Of a DNA stretch of 64,000 bases, positions 41,671 through 49,502 are shown one piece after another. Origin of the DNA: Oscillospiraceae bacterium (lineage in GTDB: Bacteria > Bacillota > Clostridia > Oscillospirales > Oscillospiraceae); contig SVLD01000008.1 in assembly GCA_015068125.1 (NCBI GenBank), forward strand, positions 1-64,000. The letters run 5' to 3'. The translations under genes were made by a program, and so were the position numbers. The notes under the pieces are model-generated. The model was not told the DNA's origin, did no database searches, and saw only the letters and a program-made list of their open reading frames with translations. The first letter of the stretch is position 1; each line of letters starts with the position of its first letter.

Positions 41671-43437
41671 ATGGTGAATATTAAGATCGAAGGCGTTTCC
41701 TATCAGGTGGAAGAGGGCCTGACTATCCTGGAGGCTGCCAAAAAGTGTGGCTACGAAATTCCCTCTCTGTGTGCTTTTAATCACGGTGAGTGCAACAATG
41801 GTTCCTGCCGTGTTTGCTTGGTTGAGGTGGTAGGCGCAAGAGGCCTGGTTGCTTCCTGTGTGTACCCCGTTAACGAGGGTATGGAGATTATCATCTCCAG
41901 CCCCAAGGCGACCGATGCTCGCCGTGCTTCCGTGGAACTGCTGCTGAGTAACCACAACATCAACTGCCAGCAGTGCGATAAGAACGGCAAGTGCGAACTG
42001 TTACATGTGGCCGGCATCACCGGTGCCCGTGAGGGCCGTTACCAAGGCAGCAAGACCGAGACCACGTATGACGAGCTGTCTCCCGCCATCATCCGTGATA
42101 CCTCCAAGTGCATTCTGTGCGGCCGCTGTGTTGCTCGCTGCAAGAACGCTCACGGTGAGGATATGGGTATTCTGGGCTTTGAGAACCGTGGTTTCAATAC
42201 CATCGTTGCTCCTGCCGAGAACCGCTCCTTCCTGAACTCTCCCTGCATTCAGTGTGGCCAGTGTGTCAGCGTTTGCCCCACCGGCGCTCTGATGGAGAAG
42301 TCCGAAATTGGTAAGGTTGACGCAGCATTCAAGGCCGGCAAGCATGTTGTGGTGCAGACCGCTCCTGCTGTCCGTGCTGCTCTGGGCGAAGAGTTCGGTA
42401 TGCCCGTCGGTACTCCCGTAACCGGTAAGATGGTTGCCGCGCTGAAGCGTCTGGGCTTCCACAAGGTTTACGACACCAACTTTGCTGCTGACCTGACCAT
42501 TATGGAAGAAGGCACCGAGTTGCTGGGTCGCATTCAGAACGGCGGCGTCCTGCCGATGATCACTTCCTGCTCTCCCGGCTGGATCAACTACGCTGAGTAT
42601 AACTACGGCGACCTACTGCCCCACCTGTCCACCTGCAAGTCTCCCCACCAGATGCAGGGCGCTGTTATTAAGTCCTACTATGCTGAAAAGAATGGCATTG
42701 ATCCGAAAGACATTTTTGTTGTGTCCATCATGCCATGTACTGCCAAGAAGGATGAGAAGGCTCGTGACCAGCTGAAGGTGAATGGTCTTGCCGACGTGGA
42801 TGCAGTTCTGACCACCAGAGAGCTTGCCAAGATGATCAAGCGTGCAGGTATCCTGTTCACCCGCCTTCCTGACGAAGCGTACGATCAGGACCTGATGGGT
42901 GAATACACCGGCGCAGGTGTTATCTTCGGTGTCACAGGCGGCGTTATGGAAGCCGCCCTGCGTACAGTTTACTTTGTTCTCACCGGCAAGGAACATGAAG
43001 CTATCAAGTTCGAGGCTGTTCGTGGCTTCGAAGGTGTCCGTGAGGCTTCTCTGGACATTAACGGTATGACCGTCAATGTGGCTATTGCTCACGGCATGAA
43101 GAACGCAAAGGTGCTGCTGGACGAGATCCGTGAGGGCAAGTCCAAGTACCACTTCATCGAGATCATGGGTTGCCCCGGTGGTTGTATCTCCGGCGGTGGT
43201 CAGCCCATCGTCCGTTCCTGCTTCCTTCCCAACGAGGATGATGATATTCAGGACACCTTCCGCGCCAAGCGGGCGGCTGCCCTGTACTCCGAGGACGAGC
43301 GCCAGCAGCTGCGCCAGTCCCACAAGAACACCCAGGTACAGAAGCTGTACGATGAGTTCCTGGGCAAGCCCAATTCCCATAAGGCTCACGAACTGCTGCA
43401 CACTACTTATCAGGCAAGAGTCGGTTTCAACGACTGA
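41671..43437 (+). CDS. hndD: [FeFe] hydrogenase catalytic subunit
   Basis: 588 residues. N-terminal [2Fe-2S] (CNNGSCRVCLVE), His/Cys-ligated cluster, two ferredoxin-type [4Fe-4S] sites, then the H-cluster. H-cluster cysteines are C300 (TSCSPGW), C356 (MPCTAKKDE), C501 and C505 (GCPGGCISGGG), almost the numbering of Clostridium CpI. With the two preceding genes it forms the trimeric HydABC-type enzyme that combines NADH and reduced ferredoxin to make H2. Confidence 0.97.
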   Translation: MVNIKIEGVSYQVEEGLTILEAAKKCGYEIPSLCAFNHGECNNGSCRVCLVEVVGARGLVASCVYPVNEGMEIIISSPKATDARRASVELLLSNHNINCQQCDKNGKCELLHVAGITGAREGRYQGSKTETTYDELSPAIIRDTSKCILCGRCVARCKNAHGEDMGILGFENRGFNTIVAPAENRSFLNSPCIQCGQCVSVCPTGALMEKSEIGKVDAAFKAGKHVVVQTAPAVRAALGEEFGMPVGTPVTGKMVAALKRLGFHKVYDTNFAADLTIMEEGTELLGRIQNGGVLPMITSCSPGWINYAEYNYGDLLPHLSTCKSPHQMQGAVIKSYYAEKNGIDPKDIFVVSIMPCTAKKDEKARDQLKVNGLADVDAVLTTRELAKMIKRAGILFTRLPDEAYDQDLMGEYTGAGVIFGVTGGVMEAALRTVYFVLTGKEHEAIKFEAVRGFEGVREASLDINGMTVNVAIAHGMKNAKVLLDEIREGKSKYHFIEIMGCPGGCISGGGQPIVRSCFLPNEDDDIQDTFRAKRAAALYSEDERQQLRQSHKNTQVQKLYDEFLGKPNSHKAHELLHTTYQARVGFND

Positions 43438-43487
43438 CTTTTCCAGGTTTTCCGTGCACCCCCTTGTACGGAGGACATGTTTCCTCA

Positions 43488-43533
43488 GGGGATCCCGGAT
43501 TTGCCCAATCCTCGGGATCCCCGCCTTCTTTTT
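43488..43533 (+). terminator. Terminator of the hydrogenase operon
   Basis: GGGGATCCCG/CGGGATCCCC (43488-43497, 43513-43522) extended by GATT/AATC, then TTCTTTTT. Confidence 0.85.
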
Positions 43534-43558
43534 GTGATCTTAGATAAGGAGAAACGAT

Positions 43559-44743
43559 ATGAAACAATTTGAACTAAAATACGGCTGTAATCCTAATCAA
43601 AAGCCTGCTTCTTTGTATATGCACGATGATAGCGAGTTGCCCATCGAGATTCTGAACGGCCGTCCCGGTTACATCAACTTTATGGATGCCCTGAACTCCT
43701 GGCAGTTAGTCAAGGAACTGAAGGCTGCTACTGGTATGCCTTGCGCTACCTCCTTTAAACATGTTTCTCCCACCTCTGCCGCTGTGGGCAAGGTGCTGCC
43801 CTTAGAATTGAAGAAGGCTTGTTTTGTAGAGCATGTAGAAGGCCTGGATAAGAATCCTCTGGCTTGCGCCTATGTTCGCGCCCGTGGTACTGACCGCATG
43901 TGTTCCTTCGGTGACTGGGTGGCTCTCAGTGATGTCTGCGATGATCTGACTGCTTCCTTGATCGCTCCTGAGGTTTCTGACGGTGTAATCGCGCCTGGCT
44001 ATACTGAAAAAGCTTTGGAGATTTTGAAGTCCAAGCGCAAGGGTAGCTATAATGTGGTCAAAATTGATCCCCATTATATTCCCGATGTTCAGGAGCGCAA
44101 GCAGGTCTTTGGTATCACCTTTGAGCAGGGGCGCAACAATTTCAAGATCGATGCTGATCTGCTGAATAACATCGTTACTGAAAACAAGGATCTGCCTGAG
44201 GATGCTAAGATCGACCTGATCGTATCCCTGATCACCTTGAAGTACACCCAGTCCAACTCTGTTTGCTTTGCTTATGACGGACAGGCGATCGGTGTTGGTG
44301 CCGGTCAGCAGAGCCGTATCCACTGCACCCGCCTGGCAGGCACTAAGGCTGATACATGGTTCCTGCGCCAGCATCCCAAGACTCTGGGCCTGAAGTTCCG
44401 TGCGGATCTGGGCCGTGCTAACCGTGACAATGTGATCGACGGCTACATCAACGGCAACGAAGAGGATGTTTGCGCCGATGGCATTTGGCAGAACTACTTT
44501 ACCGAGCAGCCCGAGCGCCTGACCGAAGGCGATAAGAAGGCCTGGTTAGCATCCCGCCGCAATGTTTCATTGGGTAGTGACGCATTCTTCCCCTTCAGCG
44601 ATAACATCAAGCGCGCCTTTGTCTCCGGTGTTAAGTACATCGCAGAGCCCGGCGGCTCTATCCGCGATGATCTGGTCATCGAAGAGTGCAACAAGAAGGG
44701 CATGGTCATGGCCTTTACCGGCATGCGTCTGTTCCACCACTAA
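43559..44743 (+). CDS. Stand-alone AICAR formyltransferase (PurH C-terminal type)
   Basis: 394 residues matching the transformylase domain of PurH: LKYGCNPNQKPA, GRPGYINFMDALNSWQLV, TSFKHVSPTSAAVG, QSNSVCFAYDGQAIGVGAGQ (split), SDAFFPFSDNI, GGSIRDD. The MGS/cyclohydrolase domain is absent, as in several Clostridia where cyclohydrolase is separate. It performs the last-but-one step of purine synthesis using 10-formyl-THF. AAGGAG precedes the ATG. Lies between the hydrogenase genes and the hydrogenase-type regulator. Confidence 0.92.
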   Translation: MKQFELKYGCNPNQKPASLYMHDDSELPIEILNGRPGYINFMDALNSWQLVKELKAATGMPCATSFKHVSPTSAAVGKVLPLELKKACFVEHVEGLDKNPLACAYVRARGTDRMCSFGDWVALSDVCDDLTASLIAPEVSDGVIAPGYTEKALEILKSKRKGSYNVVKIDPHYIPDVQERKQVFGITFEQGRNNFKIDADLLNNIVTENKDLPEDAKIDLIVSLITLKYTQSNSVCFAYDGQAIGVGAGQQSRIHCTRLAGTKADTWFLRQHPKTLGLKFRADLGRANRDNVIDGYINGNEEDVCADGIWQNYFTEQPERLTEGDKKAWLASRRNVSLGSDAFFPFSDNIKRAFVSGVKYIAEPGGSIRDDLVIEECNKKGMVMAFTGMRLFHH

Positions 44744-44826
44744 GTTAAAACAACCTGACATTAAGCTTCTCGCTGCGTGAAAGGTGCGTATACAGTATTT
44801 TGCTTCATGGGATGCCTATGAGGTTT

Positions 44827-44868
44827 ACTGCAGCTGCACCATTTATGGAGTAGCTGCAGTTTTATTTT
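44827..44868 (+). terminator. Terminator after the AICAR transformylase
   Basis: ACTGCAGCT...AGCTGCAGT arms (44827-44835/44852-44860), then TTTATTTT. Confidence 0.7.
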
Positions 44869-44881
44869 GGAGGTAAGTTTT

Positions 44882-45139
44882 ATGGAAACACGAGTTGCGG
44901 TTATGAGCATCATTGTTGAAAACATGGATTCAGTAGAACCGCTGAACGCACTTTTACACGGCAGCGGAAAATACATCATTGGCAGAATGGGAATTCCCTA
45001 TCACAAGCGGGGTATCAGCATTATCTCCATCGCGCTGGATGCACCGCAGGATGCCATTGCTGCATTGGCAGGTAAGATCGGTAACCTGAAAGGAATCAGT
45101 GTGAAAACCGCCTATTCCAGCGTTATCAGTAAAGATTAA
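44882..45139 (+). CDS. TM1266-type iron-only hydrogenase system regulator
   Basis: 85-residue ferredoxin-like/NikR-like fold (METRVAVMSIIVENMDSVEPLNAL split; GRMGIPYHKRGISIISIAL). Family members sit near [FeFe] hydrogenase genes and are annotated as putative regulators. GGAGGT lies 7 bases before the ATG at 44882; the in-frame TTG at 44867 is less likely. The distance to hndD is only one gene. Confidence 0.88.
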   Translation: METRVAVMSIIVENMDSVEPLNALLHGSGKYIIGRMGIPYHKRGISIISIALDAPQDAIAALAGKIGNLKGISVKTAYSSVISKD

Positions 45140-45161
45140 ACATATAGAAAGAGGTATTATT

Positions 45162-45722
45162 ATGCGTAAGAAAGTTTTATGGATCACAGAAACAGCAGTT
45201 ATGCTGGCATTACTCGTTACTCTGCAGGCTCTGACTAAGCCTATGGGACAGTTGGTTACCGGCTCCTGCGTGAATGCAGTATTAGCGATTGCTGTACTGC
45301 TTGTAGGCATGAGCAGCGGCATTACGATTGCACTGATCAGCCCCGTGTGTGCATATCTGTTTGGTATTGCACCGAACTTCGTAACAGTTCTGCCCATTAT
45401 GATCGGCAATGTGTGCTTTGTGGTTCTGCTGCGGCTGATCGCAGGCTCCAGTCACAAGCCTATCTGGCGGCAGCCGGTAGCCTTGGTAGCTGCAGCCGGT
45501 GTGAAGTTCGCTGTGCTGTATTTGCTGGTAGTTGAAGTTATCTGCGGCATTGCTTCCGGCGCTTTGCTGGGCAAAAAACTGGGCGATGTAGTGGTTTTGG
45601 CACCTCCTATGCTGAAAATGCTGCCTACCATGTTCGCTTGGCCCCAGCTGTTCACCGCCCTGATCGGTGGTGCAGTAGCCCTGCTTATCACCCCTGTGCT
45701 CCGTAAGGCATTACGTAAATAA
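45162..45722 (+). CDS. ECF transporter substrate-binding (S) component
   Basis: 186 residues with about six membrane helices (VLWITETAVMLALLVTLQAL; LVTGSCVNAVLAIAVLLVG; VVLLRLIAG; LPTMFAWPQLFTALIGGAVA). The LPTM-containing last part fits S components. The vitamin or cofactor carried is not readable. No ECF ATPase or T component in the window, so it depends on shared modules elsewhere. Confidence 0.82.
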   Translation: MRKKVLWITETAVMLALLVTLQALTKPMGQLVTGSCVNAVLAIAVLLVGMSSGITIALISPVCAYLFGIAPNFVTVLPIMIGNVCFVVLLRLIAGSSHKPIWRQPVALVAAAGVKFAVLYLLVVEVICGIASGALLGKKLGDVVVLAPPMLKMLPTMFAWPQLFTALIGGAVALLITPVLRKALRK

Positions 45723-45934
45723 CCAGCGCAGCATTAATAGACGAAAACCACCCATTTTGCTATGGTGAAGTGACCCCAAAAAGTTAGACAAATATTGCTT
45801 TGCTGAATGGCATGCGGTCTGATTTGAGAAGAAGAACGCAGTCTGCACTAACTTAAGATCCGAAAAAACGTTGTATTACAATGGTTTTGGTCGGTTAATC
45901 CGGACTCCACCTCAGAGGTGAAGCCTCGGCACTT
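45723..45934. other. Gene-free stretch with IS3-type end
   Basis: No convincing ORF. It contains TGAAGTGACCCC at 45766 continued by AAAAAGTTAGACA (to 45790), the look of an IS3-family terminal repeat. No transposase gene follows, so only an end remnant is present. Confidence 0.45.
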
Positions 45935-45983
45935 CTTCACACGCATGAGGTCACAGGTTCGAGTCCTGTTGTCTCCACCAAAA
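45935..45983 (+). repeat. Right copy of the tRNA-Val(CAC) 3' half (attR-like)
   Basis: 49 bases identical to 36712-36760: anticodon loop, variable loop, T arm and acceptor end with CCA plus AAA, same orientation. It is not a complete tRNA, lacking the 5' half. It is directly followed by its own tRNA-style terminator, as expected if the host tRNA 3' end and terminator were displaced by insertion. Confidence 0.85.
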
Positions 45984-45987
45984 AAGA

Positions 45988-46016
45988 CACCACCCAAAAG
46001 GGTGGTGCCTTTTTTG
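45988..46016 (+). terminator. Terminator after the tRNA 3' copy
   Basis: CACCACCC-AAAA-GGGTGGTG then CCTTTTTT. Nearly the same 32 bases recur at 46543-46574. Confidence 0.8.
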
Positions 46017-46030
46017 GTGAAAATGAGACA

Positions 46031-46096
46031 CAGGACGAGCACCCATCTAAATGCCACAGTCCGGTGGACTGTGGCAGCCACCAGTGTGAAAGTGGC
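46031..46096. repeat. tRNA-linked repeat (copy 2)
   Basis: Degenerate inverted T-arm sequence, ACCCATCTAAATGC (46041-46054), then hairpins CCACAGTCC/GGACTGTGG (46054-46074) and GCCAC/GTGGC (46077-46096). Same order as 29129-29192 with different stem sequences. Confidence 0.55.
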
Positions 46097-46163
46097 CGTT
46101 TTGTCGGTACAAAAAGCAAAACTATATTAGCCTACGCATGATCAGCGAATTCGTCAGGGTGAT

Positions 46164-46523
46164 TTGAATTTGGCGTTGCAGCTCTATAAAGGAAATGACT
46201 GCGAAAAAACATTGAAATATTTTGCATCTCTCAATCCTCAGCTGGCTCAGACGGTACGTGCTACAGCGAATAAGCCTGCAGCCAAAAACAATAACACCGC
46301 AGCCAAGCCTGCACCCGCCCCAGCACCGAAGCCCCGCGCTACTGCAGAGGCCAGTGTCCGTTGTGCCAAGTGCGGTACTGTTGCAGCTTCCGGCAATAAG
46401 TTCTGCCCGGAATGCGGCTACTCCCTGATCCCGGAGCCCCCCAAGCAGAAAATCTGTTCCAACTGTGGCGAGGTGTTGGCAAGTAATGTAAAATTCTGTG
46501 TCAACTGCGGCAGTAAACAGTAA
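46164..46523 (+). CDS. Zinc-ribbon protein, probably 5'-truncated
   Basis: 119 residues from a TTG: helical part (NLALQLYKGNDCEKTLKYF), a Pro/Ala-rich linker, then two zinc ribbons, CAKCGTVAASGNKFCPECG and CSNCGEVLASNVKFCVNCG. There is no ATG, and the frame runs open upstream to a TAG at 46129-46131 with protein-like sequence, so the original start seems lost, perhaps when the adjoining element inserted. Function unknown. Confidence 0.6.
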   Translation: MNLALQLYKGNDCEKTLKYFASLNPQLAQTVRATANKPAAKNNNTAAKPAPAPAPKPRATAEASVRCAKCGTVAASGNKFCPECGYSLIPEPPKQKICSNCGEVLASNVKFCVNCGSKQ

Positions 46524-46542
46524 GCGTCAAAATTACTGAAAG

Positions 46543-46574
46543 GACACCACCTAAAAGGGTGGTGCCCTTTTTGG
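46543..46574 (+). terminator. Terminator of the zinc-ribbon gene
   Basis: CACCACCT-AAAA-GGGTGGTG then CCCTTTTT; two differences from 45986-46017. Confidence 0.8.
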
Positions 46575-46649
46575 TTTCTGCCCAGGGTGCAAAAATGCAA
46601 ATCGAGGGGTTGTTGCCGGGGCGATGGAGTGAAGAAATATTTTGCTCCT

Positions 46650-46696
46650 CATCCGTCACGCCTTCGGCGTGCCACCTTCTCCAAAGGGGAAGGCTT
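46650..46696. repeat. Double-hairpin repeat, second family (copy 2)
   Basis: CATCCGTC, hairpin ACGCC-TTC-GGCGT, GCCAC, hairpin CCTTCTCC-AAA-GGGGAAGG, CTTT. The copy at 4392-4445 has the same invariant blocks but an AAAAATC/GATTTTT stem. Confidence 0.6.
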
Positions 46697-46722
46697 TGTG
46701 TGGCTGCAACACCATCATAACA

Positions 46723-46758
46723 AAAACCCAGGGAGCCCCGTCGGGCTCCCTGGGTTTT
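46723..46758 (-). terminator. Terminator of spoIIID
   Basis: AAAACCCAGGGAGCCC-CGTC-complement, perfect 16-base arms. Confidence 0.85.
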
Positions 46759-46759
46759 C

Positions 46760-47008
46760 TCAATCTCCCTTATATTTTTTTCGGGTGGCCTGGCCGCCCC
46801 GGATATGCCGCTGTTGTTTATTGGTATCCAGTACCTGCCGCACCTGCTCATAAAGGAGCTTGTTGCACTGCGGGAGCCGCTGCTGCAGGTCTTTGTGTAC
46901 GGTGGATTTGGAAATGCCAAAATGCCCTGCGGCACCTCTTACGGTGGCGCCGGTCTCGATCATGTACACAGCCAGTTCGCAGGCGCGTTCTTCAATGGTA
47001 TCTGACAT
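46760..47008 (-). CDS. spoIIID: Sporulation transcription factor SpoIIID
   Basis: Mother-cell regulator of sporulation genes in endospore formers. 82 residues from ATG 47008, with GGAGGGG upstream; HTH GATVRGAAGHFGISKSTVHKDL is near the centre (split for length) and a basic tail follows. Its presence indicates sporulation capacity in the lineage. Confidence 0.95.
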   Translation of the reverse strand: MSDTIEERACELAVYMIETGATVRGAAGHFGISKSTVHKDLQQRLPQCNKLLYEQVRQVLDTNKQQRHIRGGQATRKKYKGD

Positions 47009-47141
47009 GATATCCCCTCCGATGCTGTGTGCTACCAAAAAAACAATATGCTGCCGCCGGAGGGAATATGCGTTCTTGACAGGCTAACACAAAGCGGGTA
47101 AAATAAAAGAAATATGTATGAAAAACAAGGAGGAGCATGAG

Positions 47142-48194
47142 ATGATCTGCTTCCACAACGATTACAGCGAAGGCTGCCACGAGAGCATTTTGCGGCGGCT
47201 GCAGCAGACAAATTTGGAGCAAACCCCCGGCTATGGCGAGGATGCCTACTGCGCCATGGCGGCGGAAAAAATTCGGACTTTGTGCAAACAGCCTGACCTG
47301 GCTGTACATTTTTTGGTGGGTGGAACCCAGACGAATCTGACGGTGATCGATGCCGCACTGCGACCTCACCAAGGCGTGATTTCTGCCGCCAGCGGCCATA
47401 TCCATGTCCATGAAACCGGCGCGGTGGAAGCCACCGGCCACAAGGTTCTGGCAGTTCCCTCAAATGATGGAAAAATTACTGCCCGGCAGGTGGAGCAGGT
47501 GGTGCTGGAGCAGCGCCATTCCGGTGCAGCAGAGCACATGGTGCAGCCCAAGATGGTCTACATATCTCATCCCACAGAGCTGGGAACCCTGTATTCCCTG
47601 GCTGAACTGGAGGCCGTTTCCGCAACCTGTAAGCAGTATGGCCTGAGCCTGTTTCTCGATGGCGCCCGGTTGGGCTATGGCCTGGAATCCGAGGGCGCCG
47701 ATGTGACCCTGGCAGACCTTGCCCGGCTGTGCGATGTATTTTATATTGGCGGCACCAAGGTGGGCGCTCTGTTTGGCGAGGCGGTGGTGATCTCCAACCC
47801 GGCCATCAACGAGGATTTCCGTTATCTGATCAAGCAGCACGGCGGCATGCTGGCAAAGGGACGGCTTCTGGGACTGCAGTTCGACGCCCTGTTTACCGAT
47901 GATTTGTATTTCAAGCTGGGTCGCCATGCCATTGTCCTGGCCGAGCAGATCAGAAATACGCTTTCCCAGTTGCATATCCCCCTGCTGGTGGATAACCCTA
48001 CAAACCAGATTTTCCCCATCATGTCGGACGCTGCTTTGGCAGAACTGGGCAAATCCTTTACCTTTACCGAGCAGGAGCGGGTGGATGAAACCCACCGTGC
48101 GGTGCGGCTGTGTACAAGCTGGGCCACCACCCAGGAAAATGTGGACAAGCTCTGCGAAGATATTTGCCGAATTTACAAAAATTTAGAAAACTGA
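47142..48194 (+). CDS. Threonine aldolase-family PLP enzyme
   Basis: 350 residues, fold type I. FHNDYSEGCHESI start, HETGAVEATGHKV, LDGARLGYGL (PLP aspartate), and the PLP lysine K206 in IGGTKVGALFG. Low-specificity L-threonine aldolases cleave L-threonine to glycine and acetaldehyde; beta-eliminating lyases are close, so the reaction is probable, not certain. ATG 47142 is chosen because AAGGAGGAG (47127-47135) precedes it; 47118 lacks one. Confidence 0.88.
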   Translation: MICFHNDYSEGCHESILRRLQQTNLEQTPGYGEDAYCAMAAEKIRTLCKQPDLAVHFLVGGTQTNLTVIDAALRPHQGVISAASGHIHVHETGAVEATGHKVLAVPSNDGKITARQVEQVVLEQRHSGAAEHMVQPKMVYISHPTELGTLYSLAELEAVSATCKQYGLSLFLDGARLGYGLESEGADVTLADLARLCDVFYIGGTKVGALFGEAVVISNPAINEDFRYLIKQHGGMLAKGRLLGLQFDALFTDDLYFKLGRHAIVLAEQIRNTLSQLHIPLLVDNPTNQIFPIMSDAALAELGKSFTFTEQERVDETHRAVRLCTSWATTQENVDKLCEDICRIYKNLEN

Positions 48195-48236
48195 AAATAG
48201 GATCCTGTTATAATAACAAAAAAGGGGGTAGGATAA

Positions 48237-49502
48237 GTGGAATTGAATAAAAAAACCCTGCGCAACATCTTCCTGGGTGTTGCCGGATGCATCCTCTTAT
48301 ATTGGCTGCTGCACGAAACAGAACGCCTGAAAGTGATTTGGGGATCTGTGGTAAATGTGCTTTCGCCCTTCCTCGTGGGCGCGGCCCTGGCCTTTGTGCT
48401 GAATGTGCCCATGCGAGCCATTGAACGGCTGCTGCGGAAAATTAAAAAGGACGGATTGCGCCGCGCGCTGGCCATTGTGCTGACATTGCTGGTGGTGGCA
48501 CTGGTGCTGACCGGCGTGATTTGGCTGCTGGTACCGCAGTTGATTGATACGCTGCAGTCCTTGATCGCCACGATCCCGGCATTTATTGCCCGGGTGCAGA
48601 ACAATGTCATGGGCTTCCTGAATGACAGACCGCAAATCCTGGAGTGGCTCCAGAACAATACAAGCCTCCAGGACTTTAATTGGCAGAGTCTCATCGAAAG
48701 AGCTGTGGATCTGGCATCCAACAGTGTCACGGTGATTTTCAATACCGCCGTTTCCCTGGTTGTGGAGCTGTCCACTGGCATCTTCAATGCGGTGCTGAGC
48801 ATTGTGTTTGCCATCTACTGTCTGGGACGGAAGGAAATTCTGGCTCGGCAGGGAAGACGGCTTGTCTATTCTGTGTTGCCGGAAAAGGCGGCTGACGAAG
48901 TCATCCGGATCCTGCGGATGACCAACGCCTCTTTCTCTAATTTCATTTCCGGCCAGGGTCTGGAAGCGCTGATTCTCGGCGCCATGTTTGCGGTGAGCAT
49001 GCTGATTTTCGGCATGCCCTATATACCGCTGATTTCCGTGATTATTTCGGTAACGGCCCTGGTGCCCATTGTAGGTGCTTTTGTGGGCTGTTTCATCGGC
49101 GCGTTCTTTATCCTGATGCAGAATCCCACCATGGCATTCTGGTTTGTGATCATGTTCCTGGTTCTGCAGCAGATTGAAGGCAATCTGATCTATCCCAGAG
49201 TGGTAGGTACATCCATTGGCCTGCCGGGTATGTGGGTGCTGGTGGCGGTGGCCATCGGCGGCGATATTATGGGCGTTGGCGGCATGCTGCTGATGATCCC
49301 CCTGGCGGCTGTGGTCTATGCGCTGCTCCGGGAGTTTACAGACAAGCGTGTTGCAGCCAAAGGAATTCCCAGAGATAAGCTCCAGGCTCATCCCCCGGAA
49401 CTGAAATCCGGCTTCAAAAAGAAGCGTGAGCAGAGAAAGGCGAAGAAAAATCTGGTCAAGAATGCCGCAAAAGAACAGACCGAAAAAGAAACCGATGACT
49501 AA
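48237..49502 (+). CDS. AI-2E family permease
   Basis: 421 residues, GTG start with GGGGGTAGGA upstream. About eight membrane helices in the PerM/UPF0118 pattern (FLGVAGCILLYWLL; FVGCFIGAFFILMQ, IEGNLIYPRVVG, GDIMGVGGMLLMIPLAAV). The name covers transporters with various roles, including Na+/H+ exchange, and does not prove autoinducer export. A basic Lys/Glu-rich cytoplasmic tail follows the last helix. Confidence 0.92.
   Translation: MELNKKTLRNIFLGVAGCILLYWLLHETERLKVIWGSVVNVLSPFLVGAALAFVLNVPMRAIERLLRKIKKDGLRRALAIVLTLLVVALVLTGVIWLLVPQLIDTLQSLIATIPAFIARVQNNVMGFLNDRPQILEWLQNNTSLQDFNWQSLIERAVDLASNSVTVIFNTAVSLVVELSTGIFNAVLSIVFAIYCLGRKEILARQGRRLVYSVLPEKAADEVIRILRMTNASFSNFISGQGLEALILGAMFAVSMLIFGMPYIPLISVIISVTALVPIVGAFVGCFIGAFFILMQNPTMAFWFVIMFLVLQQIEGNLIYPRVVGTSIGLPGMWVLVAVAIGGDIMGVGGMLLMIPLAAVVYALLREFTDKRVAAKGIPRDKLQAHPPELKSGFKKKREQRKAKKNLVKNAAKEQTEKETDD

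Noticed and set aside
45848-46081. ORF antisense to the tRNA-Val(CAC) 3' copy
   Set aside because: Also a reading of tRNA sequence (NRTRTCDL) on the wrong strand.
48237-49502. Quorum-sensing exporter
   Set aside because: The family name AI-2E does not establish autoinducer transport, and no luxS or lsr genes are in the window.
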